From: an uncultured Flavobacteriaceae bacterium
Lineage (GTDB): Bacteria > Bacteroidota > Bacteroidia > Flavobacteriales > Flavobacteriaceae
Reading direction: 5' to 3'
DNA length: 64,000 nt
NCBI GenBank assembly: GCA_943788095.1
Contig: CALSOZ010000007.1
Location: 84,875-148,874 of the forward strand
The notes under the pieces were generated by a model. That model was not told the DNA's origin, searched no databases, and saw only the letters and a program-made list of their open reading frames with translations. Positions 30,137 to 39,906 of this stretch are shown here, in pieces (positions within the stretch are counted from its first letter, which is position 1; the number at the start of each line of letters is the position of its first letter). A program made the translations under genes and the position numbers.

Positions 30137-30958
30137 GTGAAAGAATTAACCAAAAGAACGTTATCAGGAATATTGTTTGTAATTTTATTAATTACATGCA
30201 TACAGCATAAATTTGCTTTTATTGTTTTATTTTACGTTTTCGGAATCGTGTGTTTAACAGAATTTAATAGGCTTATTAAACAAAAAAGCTCTATAAGCTA
30301 TCTTATTTTTTCAGTTGTTTTCCTGTCGTTTGCTCTTTGCGAACTCCTACTTAATAACCCAAGGATTGTCAACCAAACATCCCAAATATTTCATGTATTA
30401 AGTATTTTTGTAACTCTATTCTTGATTAGAGATTTATTTTCACCTAAAGAGTTACCCAACCTAATATCAAATCAACTTATCAATACAACCTTCTATATCA
30501 GTAGTGGGTTTGTGTTTTTAATTTTAATTGCATTTAACTTTGGAGATTATAACCCTCAAATAATTTTAGGTATATTCATACTAATATGGACCAATGACAG
30601 CTTTGCCTACTTAATTGGCAAAAGATATGGGAAGCAGAAACTTTTTGAAAGTATATCTCCCAAAAAAACTGTTGAAGGCTTTTTAGGTGGTGTTTTTTTT
30701 TCAGCAATTAGCAGTTATTTTATTGCGCTGATTGCCCCTTCCTTAAGTTTTTCAAATTGGTTAATTATCAGTGTTTTAGTAAGTATATTTGGAACCTTAG
30801 GTGATTTAGTAGAATCAAAATACAAACGCCAAGCATTAGTTAAAGACAGTGGTAAGATAATGCCAGGCCATGGGGGTATGTTAGATCGTTTAGATAGTGC
30901 TATCTTCGCAGCTCCATTCATCTATTTATTTTTAAGAATATTAAATTATGTTTCATAA
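30137..30958 (+). CDS. cdsA: Phosphatidate cytidylyltransferase
   Basis: CdsA makes CDP-diacylglycerol from phosphatidate and CTP in the inner membrane. The 273-residue polytopic product ends with the CDS signature region (KRQALVKDSGKIMPGHGGML followed by DRLDS). It uses a GTG start six bases after the LUD stop. It overlaps psd by 11 bp, so the phospholipid genes are co-transcribed. The frame is intact, marking the right edge of the damaged tract. Confidence 0.93.
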   Translation: MKELTKRTLSGILFVILLITCIQHKFAFIVLFYVFGIVCLTEFNRLIKQKSSISYLIFSVVFLSFALCELLLNNPRIVNQTSQIFHVLSIFVTLFLIRDLFSPKELPNLISNQLINTTFYISSGFVFLILIAFNFGDYNPQIILGIFILIWTNDSFAYLIGKRYGKQKLFESISPKKTVEGFLGGVFFSAISSYFIALIAPSLSFSNWLIISVLVSIFGTLGDLVESKYKRQALVKDSGKIMPGHGGMLDRLDSAIFAAPFIYLFLRILNYVS

Positions 30959-31598
30959 AGAAGGTCAAAAAATAATTTTAGGTACTCTCTTTTTCGTTGG
31001 AGGAAGTTTCTTAATCTTGGATAATACTATTGAATTACAATGGTTATTGAAACTCATTCAGCTATCCTTACTTGGAATACTAGTATTAATCTTACAGTTT
31101 TTCAGAAACCCAAAACGTAACACTGAAAAAAATGATGCGCAGGTAATTTCACCTGTAGACGGAAAGGTTGTAGTAATTGAAGAAGTAGAAGAAACTGAAT
31201 ACTTCAAGGAAAAACGACTTCAGGTAAGCATTTTTATGTCTCCCTTAAATGTTCATGTAACACGTTACCCAATAAGCGGTTCTGTGCTATTTAGCAAATA
31301 CCACCCCGGAAAATATTTTGTCGCATGGCATCCAAAAGCTAGTACTGAAAATGAACGGACAACCATCGTTCTTGAAAATAAGGTTTACGGAAAAGTATTA
31401 TACCGCCAAATAGCCGGTGCCCTAGCGCGACGTATTGTAAATTACGCAAAAGAAGGACAAAAAGTTGAACAGGGAATAGATGCCGGTTTTATAAAATTTG
31501 GTTCAAGGGTAGATTTATTCTTACCTCTTGACACAAAAATAAAAGTAAAGCTAAACCAAAAAGTTAAAGGCGGAGAATGTATAATAGCCGATGTATGA
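30948..31598 (+). CDS. psd: Phosphatidylserine decarboxylase family protein
   Basis: This enzyme converts phosphatidylserine to phosphatidylethanolamine. The 216-residue length fits the short, Bacteroidota-type Psd. It has N-terminal membrane helices, VISPVDGKVVVIEE, FMSPLNVHVTRYPISG and the C-terminal self-cleavage site in KFGSRVDLFLP, where the Ser would become the pyruvoyl cofactor. It lies between cdsA and the ACBP gene. Confidence 0.93.
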   Translation: MFHKEGQKIILGTLFFVGGSFLILDNTIELQWLLKLIQLSLLGILVLILQFFRNPKRNTEKNDAQVISPVDGKVVVIEEVEETEYFKEKRLQVSIFMSPLNVHVTRYPISGSVLFSKYHPGKYFVAWHPKASTENERTTIVLENKVYGKVLYRQIAGALARRIVNYAKEGQKVEQGIDAGFIKFGSRVDLFLPLDTKIKVKLNQKVKGGECIIADV

Positions 31599-31599
31599 A

Positions 31600-31866
31600 A
31601 TGAATAGTGAAACATTAGATACAAAATTTAGAGAAGCTGTTAACAGAATAAATAGCCATGAAGATCCATTTCCTGCGGATACTTTATTAAAACTATATGC
31701 TTATTATAAAAAATCAACCAACGACTATAACAGACCAAGTAGTGGAAAGGCCATCATTAATGCCTTCAAGACTAATGCACTATTTCAAGTTGAAAATATA
31801 ACTCAAGACCAGGCTAAACAACGCTATATTGACCTAGCTAACAACTATCTACAAAACAAAAAATAA
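31600..31866 (+). CDS. Acyl-CoA-binding protein (ACBP)
   Basis: The 88-residue product matches the small ACBP family (FREAVNRINSHED, LLKLYAYYKKSTNDYN, AIINAFKTNALFQVENITQD, AKQRYIDLANNYLQ). ACBP buffers acyl-CoA in the cytosol. An ATG at 31591 would add three residues and overlap psd; I prefer the ATG at 31600, just after the psd stop. Its location in the lipid operon fits. Confidence 0.82.
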   Translation: MNSETLDTKFREAVNRINSHEDPFPADTLLKLYAYYKKSTNDYNRPSSGKAIINAFKTNALFQVENITQDQAKQRYIDLANNYLQNKK

Positions 31867-31868
31867 TA

Positions 31869-34439
31869 TTACTTTAGATTAATCAGACTAGCCTTAAGAG
31901 TTTCAATTTTGGCCACTGCATCCATTTCTTTTTTCTTTTCACTTGAAACGACTTGCTCCGGTGCTCCTAGAACAAAGCGTTTGTTAGATAATTTCTTCTG
32001 AACTGATTTTAGAAAACCTTCAGTATATTTTAGCTCCTGTTCAATTTTTAAAATTTCTGCATCTATATCAATGGCGTCATTTGCAGGAATAAAATACTCA
32101 TTAGACTTGACTCTAAATGACAAAGCATTATCAACAGGTGATGTGGTATAGGACAAGCTCGTTATGTTTCCCAGCTTAGAGATCAACGAATCAAAATCTT
32201 TTGCCTGAGACTCATTATTCAATACCAATAAATCAATCGGATTTTTGAAAGGAATATTCTTTTCTTTTCTAACTGTTCGAATCCCTGAAACCACTTCAGC
32301 TGTAAATTCAAAACTTTCTAAAATAGAGTGATCGTATGGTTTTATTTCAGGCCAAGAAGCGACAATTAAAGCCTGTCCTGGAGTTCTTTTTTCCAATATT
32401 TGCCAAATCTCTTCAGTTAGAAATGGCATAAAAGGGTGAAGTATTTTTAAATTAGATTCTAAAATACTTACTACAGAGTCATATGTTTTTTTATCAATTG
32501 GAGCTTGGTAGGCAGGCTTTACCATTTCTAATAACCAGGAACAGAAATCATCCCAAATTAATTTATATGTCATCATCAATGCATCACTTAATCGATACTT
32601 ACTAAAATGATCATTAATCTCATCTAATGTTTTCTGGAACTTAGCTTGGTACCAATCTATCGCTGTAGCTGCATAGTCAGGCTGAGTAATCTCAATAACC
32701 TCCCAACCTTTGATAAGTCGAAATGCATTCCATATTTTATTTCCAAATGCTTTTCCTTGTTGGCATAATGCTTCATCAAACATTAAATCATTTCCAGCCG
32801 CTGAACTTAATAACAAACCCACACGAACACCATCAGCTCCAAAGTCATCAATAAGCTTAAGAGCATCTGGAGAATTACCAAGGGATTTACTCATTTTGCG
32901 ACGTTGTTTGTCACGTACAAGGCCTGTAAAATAAACGTTTGTAAACGGTTTCTGGTCTTTAAATTCATAGCCAGCTACGATCATTCGTGCCACCCAAAAA
33001 AATATAATATCTGGACCTGTTACTAAATCATTAGTTGGATAGTAATATTTAATATCTTCATTTTCTGGGTTTCTGACTCCGTCAAAAACAGAAATTGGCC
33101 ATAACCAAGAAGAAAACCAGGTGTCTAGAACGTCTGTATCTTGAGTTAAGTCACTTATCTGTAACTCTAAATTTTCGGATTTATTTTTAGCCAATTCTAA
33201 AGCCCCTTCTATAGAGTCAGACACTACAAAGTCGTCTTTTCCATCACCATAATAATAGGCCGGTATCTGTTGACCCCAAAATAATTGTCTGGAGATGTTC
33301 CAATCACGAATGTTTTCCATCCAATGGCGATAGGTATTTTCAAATTTCTTTGGGAATAAATTTATCGATTGTTCTTCTAAAACAGCTTTAATTGCTGGGC
33401 TAGCAAGATTTTTCATTTTTAAAAACCACTGATCAGAAAGACGCGGCTCTATTACTGCTTTTGTTCGCTCAGAAGTTCCCACTTTATGTAGGTGTTGTTC
33501 AGTTTTAGATAGGTAGCCTTTTGAATTTAGTTCTTTTGTAATTTCTTTTCGTACCAAAAAGCGATCCTTTCCTTCATAATGCATACCAAAGCTGTTAAGG
33601 GTACCGTCTGAATTGAAAATATCAATTACTTCTAGATTATGCTTATCTCCTAAAACTTTATCATTTTGATCGTGAGCAGGAGTCACTTTAAGACAACCTG
33701 TTCCAAATTCAACATCTACATAGTCATCTAAAATGATGGGTATAACACGTCCGCACAACGGAACAATCGCTTTTTTTCCTTTGAGATGGGTATAGCGTTC
33801 ATCACTAGGATTAATACAAATCGCTGCATCACCAAGTATAGTTTCTGGACGAGTAGTTGCGATTGTTATTAGTTCATCACTTTCTTGAATCTTATAATTC
33901 AAATAATATAAGTTTCCAAGTCGCTCTTCAAATACAACTTCTTCATCAGAAAGAGTTGTTTGAGCTTGAGGATCCCAATTAACCATCCTGAAACCTCTGT
34001 AGATCAAACCTTTTTCAAATAAATTAATAAAAACCTTGATTACAGATTCACTCATATCATCATCCAAAGTAAATTTAGTACGATCCCAATCACATGAACA
34101 ACCAAGTTTTTTTAACTGTTGTAATATAACTCCTCCATATTGATCAGTCCAGTCCCAAGCATGTTTCATGAATTCAGCTCTAGATAGATCATTTTTATTT
34201 ATTCCTAGTTCTTTTAACTTAGCTACAACTTTAGCTTCGGTGGCAATCGATGCATGGTCAGTTCCAGGGACCCAACATGCATTTTTTCCTTGTAAGCGTG
34301 CACGGCGAACTAAAACATCTTGTATAGTATTGTTAAGCATATGTCCCATATGTAAAATACCTGTTACATTTGGAGGAGGAATAACAATAGTATAGGGCTC
34401 CCTAGAGTCAGGAGTCGAACGGAAATAATTATTGGTCAT
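31869..34439 (-). CDS. valS: Valine--tRNA ligase (N-terminus shifted out of frame)
   Basis: ValS charges tRNA-Val and edits Thr. The intact frame has 856 residues with PPPNVTGILHMGHMLNNTIQ (HIGH-like site), CWVPGTDHASIATEA, the editing domain (TTRPETILGDAAICIN), KMSKSLGNSPDAL (KMSKS) and a C-terminal coiled coil. The true start is probably ATG 34501: MSIPSKYDA reads there, and a shift near 34470-34477 joins it to AVENKWYDYW and then MTNNYF. That adds ~21 residues and gives the family length. Confidence 0.92.
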   Translation of the reverse strand: MTNNYFRSTPDSREPYTIVIPPPNVTGILHMGHMLNNTIQDVLVRRARLQGKNACWVPGTDHASIATEAKVVAKLKELGINKNDLSRAEFMKHAWDWTDQYGGVILQQLKKLGCSCDWDRTKFTLDDDMSESVIKVFINLFEKGLIYRGFRMVNWDPQAQTTLSDEEVVFEERLGNLYYLNYKIQESDELITIATTRPETILGDAAICINPSDERYTHLKGKKAIVPLCGRVIPIILDDYVDVEFGTGCLKVTPAHDQNDKVLGDKHNLEVIDIFNSDGTLNSFGMHYEGKDRFLVRKEITKELNSKGYLSKTEQHLHKVGTSERTKAVIEPRLSDQWFLKMKNLASPAIKAVLEEQSINLFPKKFENTYRHWMENIRDWNISRQLFWGQQIPAYYYGDGKDDFVVSDSIEGALELAKNKSENLELQISDLTQDTDVLDTWFSSWLWPISVFDGVRNPENEDIKYYYPTNDLVTGPDIIFFWVARMIVAGYEFKDQKPFTNVYFTGLVRDKQRRKMSKSLGNSPDALKLIDDFGADGVRVGLLLSSAAGNDLMFDEALCQQGKAFGNKIWNAFRLIKGWEVIEITQPDYAATAIDWYQAKFQKTLDEINDHFSKYRLSDALMMTYKLIWDDFCSWLLEMVKPAYQAPIDKKTYDSVVSILESNLKILHPFMPFLTEEIWQILEKRTPGQALIVASWPEIKPYDHSILESFEFTAEVVSGIRTVRKEKNIPFKNPIDLLVLNNESQAKDFDSLISKLGNITSLSYTTSPVDNALSFRVKSNEYFIPANDAIDIDAEILKIEQELKYTEGFLKSVQKKLSNKRFVLGAPEQVVSSEKKKEMDAVAKIETLKASLINLK

Positions 34440-34650
34440 CCAATAGTCATACCACTTGTTTTCGACAGCTGCAATGCATCATATTTGGAAGGAATCGACA
34501 TACTTTGGAATTAGTTTGTTGATTGTTAGCTTACAAAAGTACTTATATTTTATTTTCTTTGAGAATTATTAATCGAATTTATATGAGTACATTTTTGCAG
34601 TTTGAATAATAAGTGAACTAAATTTACTTATTATAACAAATCATTATATC

Positions 34651-35085
34651 ATGAGAAATATTTTTACAGTATTATTAATCTCCATTTTGCAAGCCTCCAG
34701 TTTGGGAATACATGCACAAGATAAAGTCGCTAAAATTGAATTTGAATCGCAAACGATTGATTATGGAACCATTGAAAAAGGATCTGATGGCGTTCGTGTT
34801 TTCAAATTTAAAAACACTGGAGATGCACCTCTAATTATTTCGGCGGTTAAATCTACATGTGGTTGTACTGTTCCTAAAAAACCAACAGCGCCAATTTTAC
34901 CAGGTGAAAACGGGGAGATTGAAGTCAAGTACGACACCAAAAGAGTGAATCCAATTCGAAAAACGATTACCGTTACTTCTAATGCCGATACGCCTACAGT
35001 TGCTTTAAAAATTAAAGGAACCGTTATTGACTCAAGTACGGCTGCAGTGATTGGAGATAAAGATAAAAGTGTTTTAGAGCAATAA
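34651..35085 (+). CDS. DUF1573 domain exported protein
   Basis: The 144-residue product has a signal peptide (MRNIFTVLLISILQASSLG, cleavage near HAQ) and a single Ig-like DUF1573 domain: IDYGTIEKGSDGVRVFKFKN, LIISAVKSTCGCTVPKKP, PGENGEIEVKYDTKR. The family is abundant in Bacteroidota and secreted; function is not established. It is followed by a hairpin terminator and is probably monocistronic. Confidence 0.9.
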   Translation: MRNIFTVLLISILQASSLGIHAQDKVAKIEFESQTIDYGTIEKGSDGVRVFKFKNTGDAPLIISAVKSTCGCTVPKKPTAPILPGENGEIEVKYDTKRVNPIRKTITVTSNADTPTVALKIKGTVIDSSTAAVIGDKDKSVLEQ

Positions 35086-35113
35086 ACTCAAAACCAAAAC
35101 CCATTACCAAACG

Positions 35114-35139
35114 AAAGCACCTTAATTGGTGCTTTTTTT
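35114..35139. terminator. Rho-independent terminator after the DUF1573 gene
   Basis: An 8-bp stem AAAGCACC / GGTGCTTT with a TTAATT loop is followed by T. It sits between convergent genes. On the minus strand the restored protease stop falls inside it. Confidence 0.8.
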
Positions 35140-36456
35140 ATGCAATAAATCCTGAAGTCTAAATTGAAATTTCATAAGTACGCCAGCGCGTTCCACAGTC
35201 ATTTTGATGAGTTTCCCATCTGCTCCATAAAACTGTTCTATCGCTTTTTGAAGTGTCAATGAGTTTAAAGATTGAGAGCACTATATCCTCAGTTTTAAGC
35301 CCCGCCAAATCAGCTGGAGAAGAGGGTCGAATCTCCAAAATTACTAATTCTGGGACGATTTCAAACCCGTAGGAGGATGAAAAACGAATCGTATTTGAGC
35401 TTTGAGAATTGGTGTTTGGTGAAATTTCATCTGGAATCCCTAAAAAAGTTTTAACTGAACGAACTCCTGCATATTGCATCACAATCCCACTTTTATTATA
35501 CCTAAATGGTTTATTGAAATAGTTGTTTTTCTTAAATGCGACCCATTGTGACTTATAATTAAAAACCCAATTAAAACGATGCAATACTCCCCCCATTAAA
35601 CTTCCATTTCGTAGCGCGTGAATCTTCTCTTTTTGAATCGACAAAGCATCTGGAAATGCTACATTTACATTTTTTAACTTAAAATCTGACAGCCGAAACG
35701 ATTCTAGTTCCGCTCGTTTTCCGAAAATGGTTCCACTGAGGCCTTTCCCTAAAAAGTCATCATAAGTATTGTCAGGAATTGTGATTGATTGTGTTGAATC
35801 TTCAAAAAGCCATAGCGCATCACTTCCTCCCGTATCAATTAAAAGATTCACAGGTATCTCCAACTTATTTATGGAAACTGCAGCTTCAATAAGAGGTTTT
35901 TTATTATTGAAGCTTAAAGGTAACTGCCGACATTTATTTGAAAATTTTGAGCTGTAAAACTGAGGATTATAAAGCTTAATAAATTTTCGACTATAATTCA
36001 CCTCAACCACAAAATCTTTAAAAATATCATACCCTATAATTCCATGAATTGGAATTCCTAAACTAGGAACAAAGTTGATGGAAGCATCAATAATTGCAAA
36101 TAAATCTTGATTTAGATTTACAGCTTCGCCAATGATAATTGTATTATTGGTGGATCGCAACGATTCAACGGGCGCATCTGTTCCTAAACCTTGAATATGA
36201 TTTATTTCTGTTTGATGGATTGATAACTGATCTTTTAAGTTAAAAAAATTAAAGATAATTGGTTTTGAAACGCCCGAATCTAACAGAAATGACAAATCAA
36301 TGCCATTAATCGTTACAGGGATGACAATTAAATTATTGATTAATTTGAAATGTATTTTATCGCTTTTTCCGTTCTGAAGTACAAAATTCCTTGTGGAAAC
36401 ATATTCAAATTAAAACAAAAAATCAAGAGAATATAAAGTGATTTGAAGTTAATCAT
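35122..36456 (-). pseudogene. Retropepsin-like aspartyl protease with PDZ domain, two frameshifts
   Basis: The large open frame (35159-36295) has two aspartyl-protease-like blocks (LSFLLDSGVSKPIIF and INLLIDTGGSDALWLFED-like) and a PDZ domain (LVILEIRPSSPADLAGLKTE). The N-terminus (signal MINFKSLYILLIFCFNLNMF from ATG 36456) joins only after restoring one A near 36400. The C-terminus shifts at the A3 run 35267-35269; removing one base gives NSLTLQKAIEQFYGADGKLI and a TAA at 35122. Family members are exported. Confidence 0.75.
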
Positions 36457-36575
36457 AATAATGGTAGTAAAGGGTTATGAACAATTTACATTCATTTTTT
36501 TTAAATAATATGCAAAGTGCTTTATTTTATACAAACTTTAAGATAAATTTGTAAGCAATCGATATATTCAAAACA

Positions 36576-37766
36576 ATGCCAAAAATCTCTCAGAAAGGGG
36601 CCAAAATGCCACAATCGCCCATTAGAAAACTAGTGCCTTTCGCTGAACATGCTAAAAAAAGAGGGGTCAAGGTCTATCATTTAAATATTGGACAACCTGA
36701 TATTAAAACGCCCGAAGTCGCACTAAATGCTGTAAAAAATAACACTTTAGAGGTCTTGGCCTATAGTCGATCGGAAGGATCAGAAACGTATCGCACAAAA
36801 TTAGCCGCCTATTATAAAAAAAATGACATCCACGTCAATTCCGATAACATCATTATCACCACTGGGGGAAGTGAAGCTCTCTTTTTTACGTTTGGGAGTA
36901 TTATGGACCCCGAGGACGAAGTGATTATCCCAGAACCATTTTATGCGAATTACAACGGGTTTTCAACGGCTCAAGGAGTGAATGTTGTGCCAGTTGTTTC
37001 TAGCATAGATTCAAATTTTGCCTTACCGCCTATTGCAGACTTTGAAGCACTGATTACACCAAAAACAAAAGCAATTTTAATTTGTAACCCTGGGAATCCT
37101 ACAGGCTATTTATACAGCAAAGCTGAAATTAAACAACTCGCAATCCTGGTTAAAAAACATGATTTATTTTTAATTGCGGACGAAGTTTATCGCGAATTCA
37201 CTTATGATGGTCACGAACATTACTCCATCATGCAAGAAGAAGGCCTCGAGTCAAATGCCATCATCATTGACTCTGTTTCGAAACGATATAGTATGTGTGG
37301 CGCTCGAATTGGGTGTATTGTGACCAAAAATAAATTGGTACTTGAAACCGCTCTTAAATTTGCTCAAGCACGTTTGTCGCCTCCTAGTTATGCACTGATT
37401 GCAAGTGAAGCCGCTTTAGAAACTCCTGACAGTTACTTTGAAAATGTTATTTCTGAATATGTTGAACGAAGAAACGTGTTGGTTGAAGAACTTGAAAAAA
37501 TTGAAGGGGTTAAAGTTGCGAAACCAAAGGGTGCTTTTTACTGTATTGTAGAGTTACCTGTATCTGATTCTGATGTGTTTGCACAATGGTTACTAGAAGA
37601 CTTTAGGCAAAATAATGAAACCATCATGGTTGCGCCTGCAGCAGGATTTTATTCAACAGATGGCCTCGGAAAAAATCAGGTGCGCATTGCGTATGTCCTC
37701 AAAAAAGAAGACCTTATAACTTCCGTTGCTATTTTGAAGGCTGCTCTAGTACAGTACAATTCTTAA
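36576..37766 (+). CDS. PLP-dependent aminotransferase, class I/II (aspartate-type)
   Basis: The 396-residue product is a fold-type I aminotransferase: HLNIGQPDIKTP, ITTGGSEALFFTF, ICNPGNPTGYLYSK, IADEVYREFTYDG and the PLP Lys in SVSKRYSMCGARIGC. An aspartate or broad amino-acid substrate is likely, but the exact donor is not readable. It overlaps murB by one base (TAATG). Confidence 0.9.
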   Translation: MPKISQKGAKMPQSPIRKLVPFAEHAKKRGVKVYHLNIGQPDIKTPEVALNAVKNNTLEVLAYSRSEGSETYRTKLAAYYKKNDIHVNSDNIIITTGGSEALFFTFGSIMDPEDEVIIPEPFYANYNGFSTAQGVNVVPVVSSIDSNFALPPIADFEALITPKTKAILICNPGNPTGYLYSKAEIKQLAILVKKHDLFLIADEVYREFTYDGHEHYSIMQEEGLESNAIIIDSVSKRYSMCGARIGCIVTKNKLVLETALKFAQARLSPPSYALIASEAALETPDSYFENVISEYVERRNVLVEELEKIEGVKVAKPKGAFYCIVELPVSDSDVFAQWLLEDFRQNNETIMVAPAAGFYSTDGLGKNQVRIAYVLKKEDLITSVAILKAALVQYNS

Positions 37767-38776
37767 TGATTATTAAAAAAAACATATCGCTAAAGCCTTT
37801 CAATACATTTGGAATGGACGTGAATGCCAAAGAATTTGCATCCATTGATTCTCTAAAAGATTTAATAGCTGTTTTAAACACAAATCCATCTCGTTTATTT
37901 ATACTTGGGGGCGGAAGTAATATATTACTCACCAAAGATGTTGATGCCTTAGTACTGCATATAAATCTCAAAGGAATTTCGGTAATTTCAACCTCTGAAA
38001 AGAAAGTGAAAGTACAAGTGTCTGCAGGTGAAAACTGGCACGAATTTGTCAATTGGAGCTTGAATAAAAACTATGGAGGACTCGAAAATTTATCATTAAT
38101 TCCTGGAAATGTAGGAACGGCTCCCATTCAAAATATCGGAGCGTATGGCGTAGAGCTGAAAGATACTTTTGTAAGCTGTGAAGCTCTAAGCACTCAAACA
38201 AATGAACTTAAAACTTTCACTAAAGATGAATGTGATTTTGGTTATAGAAACTCCATTTTTAAGAACGCACTCAAAGGCCAATACATTATCACTTCAGTGG
38301 TATTTGAATTAAGTAGCGAAAATCACTCTATTAAGACAAACTATGGCGCTATTGAATCTGAATTGGAACGAACTGGAATAAAAACCCCCACGATTCAGGA
38401 GGTTTCAAAAGCAGTTATTGCTATTAGAAACTCCAAACTTCCAGATCCTAAAATTCTTGGAAATAGTGGAAGTTTTTTCAAGAATCCTGTCGTTTCCTAT
38501 TCAAAATTTGAAATTCTACAAGCGCAATTTCCACTAATTCCGCACTATAAAGTATCTAAGCAAAACGTTAAAATCCCAGCAGGATGGTTGATTGAAACCA
38601 CTGGATTTAAAGGAAAAACCTTTGGTAATTATGGGGTTCACGACAAACAAGCCTTGGTTTTAGTTAACTATGGAGGTGCTTCTGGAGAGACTATTTTAAA
38701 ACTGTCTATTCAAATTCAAAAAGCAGTAAAACTTATTTTTGACATTGATTTAGAATCAGAAGTTAATATCCTCTAA
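37766..38776 (+). CDS. murB: UDP-N-acetylenolpyruvoylglucosamine reductase
   Basis: MurB reduces the enolpyruvyl group to form UDP-MurNAc, using NADPH and FAD. The 336-residue product has FILGGGSNILL (FAD), SLIPGNVGTAPIQNIGAYGV, DFGYRNSIFKN and NSGSFFKNPV with the catalytic Ser. It is type I by layout. It is coupled to the upstream aminotransferase and followed by a hairpin. Confidence 0.95.
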   Translation: MIIKKNISLKPFNTFGMDVNAKEFASIDSLKDLIAVLNTNPSRLFILGGGSNILLTKDVDALVLHINLKGISVISTSEKKVKVQVSAGENWHEFVNWSLNKNYGGLENLSLIPGNVGTAPIQNIGAYGVELKDTFVSCEALSTQTNELKTFTKDECDFGYRNSIFKNALKGQYIITSVVFELSSENHSIKTNYGAIESELERTGIKTPTIQEVSKAVIAIRNSKLPDPKILGNSGSFFKNPVVSYSKFEILQAQFPLIPHYKVSKQNVKIPAGWLIETTGFKGKTFGNYGVHDKQALVLVNYGGASGETILKLSIQIQKAVKLIFDIDLESEVNIL

Positions 38777-38796
38777 AAGCGCACTTTCGTGCGCTT
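38777..38796. terminator. Hairpin between convergent murB and aqpZ
   Basis: A perfect 8-bp stem AAGCGCAC / GTGCGCTT with a 4-nt loop (TTTC, i.e. GAAA on the minus strand) lies between the two stop codons. A T4 run follows only on the minus strand, so it serves aqpZ best. Confidence 0.6.
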
Positions 38797-38820
38797 AGAT
38801 AGTGATACATCAAAGATTAA

Positions 38821-39507
38821 TTAATCTGTTTTTTTACTTAGTCGACAAACAAGACCAGCTACAATTGCTCCTGCTATTGGTGCCAACCAAAACAACCATA
38901 ATTGACTAGAATAATCTCCTTGAGCAAACAATACTTGACCTGTAGATCGTGCTGGATTAACAGACGTATTTGAAATAGGGATGCTAATCAAATGAATTAA
39001 TGTGAGGGCGAATCCAATAGAAATTGGTGCAAATTTTCTTGTTGCTTTATGCCCTGTACTACCAAGTATAATGATGATGAAAAAGGCCGTGGTTACAAAT
39101 TCAGTTATAAGCACAGAACTCAGTGAATAGCCGCCCGGAGATAGTTCTCCATACCCGTTCGCAGCAAAGCTACCTACCGATACGAAATCAGATTTCCCTG
39201 AGATGATTAAAAACAAAGCCGCAGCAGCCACAATACCTCCAAGAACCTGAGATATAATATAGCCTAATATATCTTTTGTTTCGAATCGACCGCCAGCCCA
39301 TAATCCAAGTGTGACTGCAGGATTAAAATGTGCTCCAGAAATTGCACCTACGGCAAATGCCATTGTCATAACAGTCAATCCAAACGCAAGTGCAACGCCA
39401 ACAAACCCAATGCCTAACTCAGGATATCCAGCAGCAAAAATTGCACTACCACACCCACCAAAAACGAGCCAAAAGGTTCCAAAAAATTCTGCAAATAATT
39501 TTTTCAT
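38821..39507 (-). CDS. aqpZ: Aquaporin / MIP family channel
   Basis: The 228-residue product has six membrane helices and both NPA boxes ([18 protein letters not shown] and [14 protein letters not shown], where the second NPA is followed by Arg). The aromatic and Arg pattern fits water-selective AqpZ rather than GlpF. It sits in the inner membrane and is convergent with murB. Confidence 0.93.
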   Translation of the reverse strand: MKKLFAEFFGTFWLVFGGCGSAIFAAGYPELGIGFVGVALAFGLTVMTMAFAVGAISGAHFNPAVTLGLWAGGRFETKDILGYIISQVLGGIVAAAALFLIISGKSDFVSVGSFAANGYGELSPGGYSLSSVLITEFVTTAFFIIIILGSTGHKATRKFAPISIGFALTLIHLISIPISNTSVNPARSTGQVLFAQGDYSSQLWLFWLAPIAGAIVAGLVCRLSKKTD

Positions 39508-39600
39508 AATAATAAAATTTAGGTTTTTATATAGGACACATTAAATTAAAAAAGTCACATTTCGCTTTTAAAATCAATTTTTACATATTGACGAAAAGTG

Positions 39601-39608
39601 TATCTTTG
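39601..39608 (+). promoter_or_regulatory. Candidate -7 box (TATCTTTG) for the small Cys protein
   Basis: TATCTTTG matches TAnnTTTG and ends 13 bp before the ATG at 39622. Confidence 0.42.
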
Positions 39609-39621
39609 TAAAAAAATTAAG

Positions 39622-39825
39622 ATGACTCTATTTTTAATTACATTGACACTTTTAGGAATTGCTGTAGGAGGAATCTCCATAAAATTATGGGCAAAAAAAG
39701 GTGGTGAATTTGCAGGAACATGCGCAAGTCAAAATCCAATGATTAATAAAGATGGTGAAGCCTGTGGTTTTTGCGGCAAAACTCCAGAAGAGTATAAAGA
39801 TTGCTCTGAGCCCGAACACGTATAA
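39622..39825 (+). CDS. Small membrane protein with Cys-rich tail, unknown function
   Basis: The 67-residue product (ATG at 39622; an ATG 8 codons upstream overlaps the promoter box) has one membrane helix (LFLITLTLLGIAVGGISI) and a tail with four Cys (GTCASQNP, EACGFCGKTPEEYKDCSEPE). CxxC could bind metal or form disulfides. I recognise a conserved-looking flavobacterial type but no named domain. It sits between aqpZ (divergent) and a sigma factor. Confidence 0.6.
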   Translation: MTLFLITLTLLGIAVGGISIKLWAKKGGEFAGTCASQNPMINKDGEACGFCGKTPEEYKDCSEPEHV

Positions 39826-39906
39826 CACCCTTTCAGTTCAAATAAAAGAAATTGTTATGGTTCAATTTAGTATATTTAACTTCATTAAAAAATCAAATCA
39901 ATTTCA

